Origin: an uncultured Bacteroidota bacterium
GTDB lineage: Bacteria > Bacteroidota > Bacteroidia > 2-12-FULL-35-15
Length of the DNA stretch: 5,634 nucleotides
Assembly: GCA_903881065.1 (NCBI GenBank)
Contig: CAIRRW010000503.1
Span: forward strand, 1 to 5,634
Reading direction: 5' to 3'
Part shown: piece after piece, positions 1 to 4,410 of the stretch
Layout of the letters: every line of letters starts with the position of its first letter
Position numbering within the stretch: the stretch's first letter is position 1
Made by a program: the position numbers and the translations under genes
Notes under the pieces: generated by a model
Databases searched by the model: none
The model's input: the letters and a program-made list of their open reading frames with translations, nothing else
Told to the model about the DNA's origin: nothing

Positions 1-596
1 ATGCGAAAACAAAAGCTCCACTTGGTGCTCACTTTGAATTGATAGATTTAGAATCTTCAAAAACAATTATTACTTCGGACGCAAACAGCGGTAATGGTGA
101 GTTTTTAGTAACTCTTCCTGTAAATAAAAACTACGCATTGAATGTTTCTCAGGCTGGTTATTTATTCTATTCTGAAAATTTTTCTCTGAAAGAAATAACT
201 GATAATACAAAACCCTATACAATGGATATTCCCCTACAGCCAATTGATACAGGTAATGTGGTGGAACTTAAAAACATATTTTTTGAAACTGCTAAGTTTG
301 ATTTGAAACCAGAATCGAAAGTGGAACTTGATAAACTGGTTTCCTTTTTAAATCTTAATAAGACGATTCGAATTGAATTAAGTGGTCATACAGACAATGT
401 AGGTGATAAAAAAATGAATCAAACGCTTTCCCAAAATCGCGCTAAATCAGTTTATGATTATCTGATTACTAATGGTATTGATGCGAAACGCCTTACCTAT
501 AAAGGATATGGTGATACAAAGCCAAAAGTAAAAAACAATTCGGATGAGAATCGCGCTTTAAACAGGAGAACTGAATTTAAAGTTATCGGGAAATAA
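1..596 (+). CDS. OmpA-family envelope protein, C-terminal part (5' end outside window)
   Basis: The reading frame is open from the window edge (first full codon at base 3) to TAA at 594-596, so the start lies upstream; a TTG at 39 is not a credible start. About the first 60 residues (to roughly base 180) resemble the carboxypeptidase-regulatory-like beta-sandwich of Bacteroidota envelope proteins, including the stretch NYALNVSQAGYLFYSENF. From about base 276 an OmpA C-terminal peptidoglycan-binding domain follows: FFETAKFDL, then GHTDNVG (384-404) with the diaminopimelate-contacting Asp, and NRRTEF (561-578) with the conserved Arg. By family knowledge this domain anchors an outer-membrane or periplasmic protein to peptidoglycan. 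A CRD followed by OmpA is the C-terminal layout of PorE of the type IX secretion system, but many PD40/OmpA proteins in the phylum share it, so I assign no symbol. The gene converges on the minus-strand YciO-type gene with 4 bp between stop codons. Confidence 0.9.
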   Translation, partial: AKTKAPLGAHFELIDLESSKTIITSDANSGNGEFLVTLPVNKNYALNVSQAGYLFYSENFSLKEITDNTKPYTMDIPLQPIDTGNVVELKNIFFETAKFDLKPESKVELDKLVSFLNLNKTIRIELSGHTDNVGDKKMNQTLSQNRAKSVYDYLITNGIDAKRLTYKGYGDTKPKVKNNSDENRALNRRTEFKVIGK

Positions 597-600
597 AAGC

Positions 601-1221
601 CTAAAGAAAGTCTTCAAGCACACCAAGTCCCTGACGAATTATTGTGTAGTTATTTTCAGTACAATCAACAATTGTAGATGCTTCATTGTTCCCGTAACCA
701 CCTGCAATTACTATATCCACAATATCCTTATACTTTTCATGAATCAATTCAGGGTCGGTAGTATATTCTATTATTTCATCATCATCGTGAACAGAGGTAC
801 TCATTATAGGATTGCCTAATTGTTTCACAATTTCCAAACAAATAATGTTATTTGGAATACGAATACCTACTGTTTTCTTTTTGCTTTTAAATAATTTAGG
901 AACATTATTATTTGCCTCCAGAATAAATGTAAAAGGACCGGGAAGTGCCTTTTTCATTAACTTATAAGTAGAAGTATTTATAGGTTTTGTGAAATCAGAT
1001 AGATGAGATAAATCGGAACAGATAAAAGAGAAGTTTGCTTTATCGGGATCAATGCCTTTAATTTTACAAACCTTTTCTACAGCTCTTTGTTTGTTAATGT
1101 CGCAACCAATACCATAAACCGTATCTGTAGGGTAAATAACAACCCCTCCATCACGAAGACAAGTTACAACTTCTGCAATTTCTTCAAAATTTGGCTTATC
1201 AGGATTGATTCGGAGTAACAT
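601..1221 (-). CDS. YciO/Sua5/YrdC-family protein (putative threonylcarbamoyl-AMP synthase-like)
   Basis: The product has 206 residues, a single YrdC-like domain without the extra C-terminal Sua5 domain. Visible family motifs are PTDTVYGIGCD (31-41, nucleotide/threonine pocket), GIRIP (119-123), STS (141-143), STIVDC (182-187) and IIRQG (194-198). TsaC/Sua5 enzymes make threonylcarbamoyl-AMP for the t6A modification of ANN-decoding tRNAs. This sequence looks closer to the YciO branch: the region after the first motif reads KIKGIDPDKANFSFIC, like the corresponding YciO segment, and the K-x-R motif of TsaC is K53-I-K55. The biochemical role of YciO proteins is less certain than that of TsaC, so the t6A role is inference. 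The ATG overlaps the TAA of the upstream transaldolase gene by one base (TAATG), which implies translational coupling in a two-gene operon. The stop is TAG, 4 bp from the convergent OmpA-family gene. Confidence 0.9.
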   Translation of the reverse strand: MLLRINPDKPNFEEIAEVVTCLRDGGVVIYPTDTVYGIGCDINKQRAVEKVCKIKGIDPDKANFSFICSDLSHLSDFTKPINTSTYKLMKKALPGPFTFILEANNNVPKLFKSKKKTVGIRIPNNIICLEIVKQLGNPIMSTSVHDDDEIIEYTTDPELIHEKYKDIVDIVIAGGYGNNEASTIVDCTENNYTIIRQGLGVLEDFL

Positions 1222-1868
1222 TATTTCTTGGCATCAGCTAAGAACTGTGCTAATCCGTTATCAGTAAGTGGATGTTTTAACAATGAAAGTATTGCGCTCA
1301 AAGGACATGTAGCTACATCGGCACCAATTAAAGCACAATCAACAATGTGCATAGGATGACGAACAGAAGCTGCAAGTATCTGAGTTTTGTAACCGTAATT
1401 ATCATAAATAATACGAATGTCCTCAATTAGACGTAACCCATCTGTACTTACATCATCCAAACGGCCAATAAAAGGAGAAACATAAGTAGCACCAGCTTTG
1501 GCAGCTAATAGAGCCTGACCTGCTGAAAAAACTAATGTGCAATTGGTGCGAATTCCTTTGTCAGTAAAATATTTAATAGCTTTAATACCATCTTTAATCA
1601 TCGGTACTTTAACCACGATTTGTTTATGAAGTTTTGCCAATGCTTCGCCTTCGCGAACCATACCTTCAAAATCTGTTGCTATTACTTCGGCACTAACATC
1701 ACCTGTTACAATGTTGCAAATATCTACATAGTGTTTAAGGATATTTTCCGCTCCTTTAATTCCTTCTTTAGCCATTAATGAAGGGTTTGTTGTTACTCCA
1801 TCCAAAACGCCAAGGTCTTGTGCTTCTTTTATCTGGTCAAGGTTTGCTGTATCTATAAAAAATTTCAT
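1221..1868 (-). CDS. fsa: Transaldolase, small FSA/TalC-type
   Basis: The product has 215 residues, the usual length of the small decameric transaldolase/fructose-6-phosphate aldolase family, and is complete. Motifs in order are FIDTAN (4-9), GVTTNPS (24-30), VVKVPM (85-90) with the Schiff-base lysine K87, TNCTLVFS (108-115), SPFIGRLDD (131-139) and ASVRHP (167-172). It should act in the cytoplasm, moving dihydroxyacetone units between sugar phosphates in the non-oxidative pentose phosphate pathway. F133 sits where E. coli FsaA has its catalytic Tyr131. Phenylalanine here is the transaldolase state, so transaldolase activity is more likely than fructose-6-phosphate cleavage despite the usual fsa label. 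It is first gene of a pair with the YciO-type gene, under a promoter at 1911-1918. The 5' leader is about 38 nt and has no Shine-Dalgarno sequence, which is normal in this phylum. Confidence 0.95.
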   Translation of the reverse strand: MKFFIDTANLDQIKEAQDLGVLDGVTTNPSLMAKEGIKGAENILKHYVDICNIVTGDVSAEVIATDFEGMVREGEALAKLHKQIVVKVPMIKDGIKAIKYFTDKGIRTNCTLVFSAGQALLAAKAGATYVSPFIGRLDDVSTDGLRLIEDIRIIYDNYGYKTQILAASVRHPMHIVDCALIGADVATCPLSAILSLLKHPLTDNGLAQFLADAKK

Positions 1869-1910
1869 TTATAATAAATTTTAGTTGATTTAATTAATTG
1901 AATTACGCTG

Positions 1911-1918
1911 CAAAGGTA
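1911..1918 (-). promoter_or_regulatory. Bacteroidota -7 promoter element for fsa-yciO pair
   Basis: On the minus strand the sequence is TACCTTTG, a perfect match to the TAnnTTTG -7 consensus of Bacteroidota primary sigma factor promoters. Transcription would begin near 1904-1907, about 38 nt before the fsa ATG. At the expected 19-bp spacing upstream I see only an A/T-rich stretch and no clear TTG, so the -33 part is weak. Confidence 0.65.
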
Positions 1919-2022
1919 GAAAATTAGTTAGTGTTAAAATTAATGAGCGGGCAAATGTGAATAAGTGCTGATAACATTTGTACCGCACTAAAATCTTTTG
2001 GAAAAAGAGAATAAAAGGGAAT

Positions 2023-2028
2023 AAAAAA
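2023..2028 (-). terminator. T-tract ending the SRP RNA
   Basis: Directly after the SRP RNA's closing stem (GGGGUAAG pairing with CUUACCCC), the minus strand reads six T residues. The RNA's own terminal stem plus this U-run would work as an intrinsic terminator and would separate the SRP RNA from the downstream fsa promoter. The site is inferred from sequence only. Confidence 0.55.
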
Positions 2029-2124
2029 GGGGTAAGCTACTTACATCGCACCGCTCAACCTAGTACCTTTGCTTGCTTCCGCACCTGGAGGGTTGAAGGG
2101 AGCTGGTCGTATAAGACTTACCCC
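2029..2124 (-). ncRNA. ffs: Signal recognition particle RNA, small bacterial (4.5S) type
   Basis: Read on the minus strand this 96-nt stretch has the hallmarks of the small bacterial SRP RNA. The ends pair as GGGGUAAG (2117-2124) with CUUACCCC (2029-2036). Further in, UCAACC pairs with GGUUGA. The apex contains CCAGGUGC, a GGAA tetraloop (template bases 2077-2080), then GCAAGCAAAGG. That reproduces the conserved domain IV signature: AGG opposite AGCA in the internal loop, with the tetraloop two pairs away. By established knowledge this domain binds the Ffh M domain, and the tetraloop docks FtsY during co-translational targeting of membrane proteins. There is no Alu domain. A perfect -7 element ends 4 nt before the first G, and a T-run follows the last C. 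Open frames drawn across this region on either strand are not genes. The exact ends are inferred from the pairing. Confidence 0.93.
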
Positions 2125-2128
2125 GGCG

Positions 2129-2158
2129 CAAAAGTATATATTTTATTTGAAGGAGCAA
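2129..2158 (-). promoter_or_regulatory. ffs: Promoter of the SRP RNA (-33 TTG, 19-bp spacer, -7 TACTTTTG)
   Basis: On the minus strand TTG (2156-2158) is followed after exactly 19 bp by TACTTTTG (2129-2136), then four bases, then the first G of the SRP RNA at 2124. Both elements and the spacing fit the Bacteroidota consensus TTG-N19-TAnnTTTG. This is the best promoter in the window, as expected for an abundant stable RNA. Confidence 0.8.
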
Positions 2159-2198
2159 TGAATTTGTTTGTAATTGAAGTCTGGAGATCAAGTTTCGA

Positions 2199-2345
2199 AG
2201 TAGGCGAGGCAAAAATCGGCTCCGGTGAGTCCTTAATTCGTTGCGGCAAGGCATTTATTCGCTCTGATGAGTTATTTATTCGTTCCGGTAAGGCATTAAT
2301 CTGTTCCGACTAGACATTTATTCGTTCAGGCGAGGTGAAAATATT
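2199..2345. repeat. Imperfect 21-bp tandem repeat, seven units
   Basis: Seven consecutive 21-bp units begin at 2199, 2220, 2241, 2262, 2283, 2304 and 2325. In a typical unit the first twelve bases approximate TTCCGGTAAGGC and the last nine ATTTATTCG. Units 2241, 2262, 2283 and 2304 are most alike. The two end units share AGGCGAGG followed by an A-run and resemble each other more than the middle. Faint outer copies may exist at 2178-2198 and 2346-2366. The array lies between the 3' end of the secreted-protein gene and the SRP RNA promoter. Because 21 is a multiple of three, heptapeptides appear in translation (FIRSGKA-like on plus, ERINALP-like on minus), but a CTAG in the 2304 unit puts a TAG in both frames. 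I regard it as non-coding. Its function is unknown. Confidence 0.8.
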
Positions 2346-2381
2346 GATAGGCAGCTCGAAAAATGGTACCGGGGGGTGAGG

Positions 2382-3242
2382 TTAAAACTCAATCTTCATT
2401 TCCTTCGCGATTTCTCCCGTTGTATTCATTCGGGCATAGTACGTACCTTGCGGTAAATTAATGGTACGGAATTTATAATACAACTTATAATCTCCTTTCT
2501 GATGTTCAATGTTTTCGAAAAAGGATTGAACCAATACTCCATTTTCGTTATAAATTGCAATGGTGACGTGAGCATTTTCAGGTAAGGAATAATCAAAAGT
2601 GCCTTCGATTGCTTTAGCTCTTCCCATGACATCGCGGTCATTTTGGCGCTGGTAGGCAATTTCATAAGGAGGGATTACTTTGCCTGTTATTTTGGAAACG
2701 TAATTTCTTAGATTAGTGACATCAAATTTATTTCCATCGGTGATGCTTCCGAGCGAATTGTTGTCGGATACAACCCAGACAGCTTGTTGTGCGGTGAAAT
2801 TGGTATAGTATTTATTTTTATCAATAAATATGGCGAGCTTAATCAGATTACTGTCGGGCATTGTGCCAATTGTATATTCTGAATTTTCGTGGGGACAGCT
2901 ATTATGCGCCTGACAACACATTCCGAAGACATTGATGGTTTTGATTTGATTGGAACAGAGGCTAAATTGCTGTGGCTGAGTTATAAGAATATCCTGTTCG
3001 GCATTATTCTTTGAATCTAATCTTCGTCCGGTTTCCAATTTGAAATCTAAATTGCTATTACCAGTATTTTTTATTTTCATTTCAATTACTTCGCCAGTAT
3101 AACCTCCTTTACTTTTAATATGAAGTTTAATAAATCCCTTTTTCAAGGCATCTTCAAGGGAAATAACATTGATTGCAACAAGTGAATTTAGTGTTAAGCC
3201 TGTGGCTAACACAACTAAGATAATGATTCGGGTAGTTTTCAT
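2382..3242 (-). CDS. Secreted protein of unknown function with Cys/His cluster and sorting-like C-terminus
   Basis: I do not recognise the family with certainty. The 286-residue product starts with a signal peptide (about 1-23, cut after LVA). A beta-rich segment follows, then a compact cluster FGMCCQAHNSCPH (106-118) with C109, C110, C116, H113 and H118, plus C96 nearby. Next come AQQAVWVVSD (151-160) and, from about 215 to the end, a FlgD/T9SS type A-like beta domain: VTIAIYNENGVLVQS, LPQGTYYARM and a basic KEMKIEF tail. This suggests export across the inner membrane and possibly type IX secretion to the surface, though the tail is not a perfect sorting signal. The cluster could form disulfides or bind metal; both are inference. 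The ATG is preceded by AGAGGAAAA, one of the few Shine-Dalgarno-like sequences here. The gene stands alone, ends with TAA at 2382-2384, and is followed by the 21-bp repeat array. Confidence 0.85.
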   Translation of the reverse strand: MKTTRIIILVVLATGLTLNSLVAINVISLEDALKKGFIKLHIKSKGGYTGEVIEMKIKNTGNSNLDFKLETGRRLDSKNNAEQDILITQPQQFSLCSNQIKTINVFGMCCQAHNSCPHENSEYTIGTMPDSNLIKLAIFIDKNKYYTNFTAQQAVWVVSDNNSLGSITDGNKFDVTNLRNYVSKITGKVIPPYEIAYQRQNDRDVMGRAKAIEGTFDYSLPENAHVTIAIYNENGVLVQSFFENIEHQKGDYKLYYKFRTINLPQGTYYARMNTTGEIAKEMKIEF

Positions 3243-3261
3243 TTTTCCTCTGATTTAAATT

Positions 3262-3279
3262 GTTATTTATACCAATAAC
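3262..3279. repeat. Short inverted repeat in the leader of the secreted-protein gene
   Basis: GTTATT and AATAAC form six-base arms around a six-base centre, 20 to 37 bp upstream of the ATG at 3242. It could be a small leader hairpin or a dimer-binding operator. In such A/T-rich sequence chance is a serious alternative. Confidence 0.25.
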
Positions 3280-3311
3280 GGAGGGAATGAAAAAAGATAT
3301 GATTGTGAATG

Positions 3312-3358
3312 AAAAAACTTAATTTGGTGAAATTTTATTTCACCAAATTAAGTTTTTT
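3312..3358. terminator. Perfect 22-bp inverted repeat; likely bidirectional intrinsic terminator
   Basis: Arms 3312-3333 and 3337-3358 are perfectly complementary over 22 bp around a TTT loop. The outermost six pairs are A6 on one side and T6 on the other. So either transcript ends with a GC-containing stem (core CTTAATTTGGTGAAAT) followed by a U-run. The natural target is the minus-strand DUF4907-type gene, whose last seven codons and stop lie inside the right arm. It also insulates the downstream secreted-protein gene from read-through and could stop plus-strand antisense transcripts. Confidence 0.8.
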
Positions 3359-3688
3359 TAGCTCATCAGGAGTGATAGTTGGAGGCATTTCGCCACGCTG
3401 AATTTTTGCAATTGCGAGTCGTGCTACTTTTTGGGCATCATTTTTTGTACGAAAACCCTCATCACCAGAAAAGCCTGGAATGGAAGCTTGATGAATAATG
3501 GTTTTACCTTCTGCTGAAATATCATAACCAAAAGTTTTGTTGGGTGCATCAATTACCACATATTCAAATTTAGTATTTGAATATTGGCGATTATCCTTAT
3601 TGTCGGCTACTTTAGTATCTCTTTTGCTTTGAGCAAAAATTGAAATGGCGCTTAAACAAAATAGTAAAAGCAGAACTGCCTTTTTCAT
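3335..3688 (-). CDS. DUF4907-type small secreted protein
   Basis: From the ATG at 3688 the product has 117 residues. A TTG at 3706 would add six, but the ATG gives a standard signal peptide (MKKAVLLLLF, hydrophobic to about 18, likely cut before Q20 in IFAQS). The mature part matches, from memory, the DUF4907 pattern: GYDI (54-57), an I-x-Q-x-x-IPG stretch (65-72), GFRTKNDAQKVARLAIAKIQ (78-97), then RGEMPPTIT (98-106) and a final L-rich tail. The family is found in Bacteroidota and its function is unknown to me. There is a cysteine at 11, but it lies inside the hydrophobic core rather than in a lipobox, so I favour a soluble periplasmic product. The gene is divergent from the small membrane protein at 3808. 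Its last codons form half of the terminator hairpin. Confidence 0.85.
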   Translation of the reverse strand: MKKAVLLLLFCLSAISIFAQSKRDTKVADNKDNRQYSNTKFEYVVIDAPNKTFGYDISAEGKTIIHQASIPGFSGDEGFRTKNDAQKVARLAIAKIQRGEMPPTITPDELKKLNLVK

Positions 3689-3789
3689 TTTAACTTTATT
3701 TTTCAATTGTTTTCGAGTGTAAAATTATATCAAAAATTGGTGTGATAAAAATAATACAGAAAAATATTTCGACATGCTATATATTCATT

Positions 3790-3797
3790 TACCTTCG
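3790..3797 (+). promoter_or_regulatory. Probable -7 element for the small membrane protein gene
   Basis: TACCTTCG differs from TAnnTTTG at one position and is followed by CAAC, the same context as the glyA promoter. Transcription would start near 3802, only about six bases before the ATG at 3808. That supports this start over an in-frame ATG at 3742 and implies a nearly leaderless mRNA. No clear -33 TTG is visible. Confidence 0.45.
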
Positions 3798-3807
3798 CAA
3801 CATAATA

Positions 3808-4275
3808 ATGAAGCCAATAAAAAAAGTAATTTATCTTTCGTTAATTGTCGCGACACTGATATTTTTCGGGTTCTACAGAGACTTTGTTTTTAAAAGTATA
3901 AATGCGTTAATAAGAGCTTGGGATGACAATATTGATTATTCGATGCCGACTTCGTTAAAGTTTCTGGAAAATTATGAATATTCGACACTTGTAAATATTA
4001 AATGGGTGCTCACCTTATTATTTGCTATAATTTACTTGCTAATCTCACTATTTACAGTTAAAATTTTATTCAACAATAAAAAATATTTACTTATTACAAT
4101 TGGTGCTTTTATAGGTGTAACATTGGTTTCTGGGCTATTTATTATAACAGGTATGGTATTTCATTCCATTTCCGACAAGATGTATGAGTTTGCTCGTTAC
4201 CTGATGGGGATGGTTCAATCACCAATAACATTGATGATTTTAATACCTTCATTCAAATTGGCGGATAGAGATTAA
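3808..4275 (+). CDS. Small four-helix membrane protein, function unknown
   Basis: I do not recognise this protein. From the ATG at 3808 it has 155 residues. The frame is open further upstream to an ATG at 3742, but those 22 extra residues overlap the promoter element at 3790-3797 and look non-coding. Four hydrophobic stretches are visible at about 7-23, 66-87, 92-118 and 131-149. The first is followed by GFYRDFVFKSINALIRAWDD (21-40), an aromatic and charged stretch that recalls other small Bacteroidota inner-membrane proteins with an R-[DE]-[FY]-x-F motif. The loop between helices 1 and 2 (about 24-65) is the only sizeable soluble part. There are no cysteines and no obvious catalytic residues. 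The gene is monocistronic, divergent from the DUF4907-type gene and upstream of glyA, which has its own promoter, so no partner is suggested by context. Confidence 0.75.
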   Translation: MKPIKKVIYLSLIVATLIFFGFYRDFVFKSINALIRAWDDNIDYSMPTSLKFLENYEYSTLVNIKWVLTLLFAIIYLLISLFTVKILFNNKKYLLITIGAFIGVTLVSGLFIITGMVFHSISDKMYEFARYLMGMVQSPITLMILIPSFKLADRD

Positions 4276-4377
4276 GGGAAAAAGATCGATTTTCTATGAT
4301 ATATAATGAATAGAAAAATCTGCAGAATAAGAATCCTTTAACCGAAATCTAATGGCTAAAAATCCGAAATATTTTCC

Positions 4378-4385
4378 TACTTTTG
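4378..4385 (+). promoter_or_regulatory. glyA: -7 promoter element for glyA
   Basis: TACTTTTG is a perfect TAnnTTTG match. Transcription would start near 4390, giving a leader of about 21 nt before the ATG at 4411, with no Shine-Dalgarno sequence. The expected -33 TTG is not clear. The 135-bp gap after the membrane protein gene holds nothing else I can support, including no glycine or folate riboswitch. Confidence 0.65.
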
Positions 4386-4410
4386 CAACTTACTAATAAA
4401 ATCACTTAGA

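Noticed and set aside
2060..2254. 64-codon minus-strand open frame
   Set aside because: It overlaps the SRP RNA, its promoter and the start of the repeat array, and has low-complexity Leu/Arg/Ser composition.
1978..2313. 111-codon plus-strand open frame with heptad repeats
   Set aside because: It starts at TTG, covers the SRP RNA antisense and then the 21-bp repeat. Its codons do not resemble a protein family, and a better explanation exists for both parts.
2199..2345. CRISPR array
   Set aside because: The units are contiguous at 21 bp with no unique spacers, the repeats are degenerate, and no cas genes are present.
2426..2665. 79-codon minus-strand open frame
   Set aside because: It is an out-of-frame shadow of the secreted-protein gene on the same strand.
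3742..3807. Upstream ATG extending the membrane protein by 22 residues
   Set aside because: The extension overlaps the probable -7 element and lacks a coding appearance; the start at 3808 gives a normal N-terminus ahead of the first helix.
4288..4320. Terminator after the small membrane protein gene
   Set aside because: GATTTTCTA and TAGAAAAATC can pair with one bulge over a 14-nt loop, but the stem is A/T-rich and no T-tract follows.
4342..4370. CCGAAAT direct repeat upstream of glyA
   Set aside because: Two 7-bp copies 22 bp apart are too short to separate from chance without comparative data.
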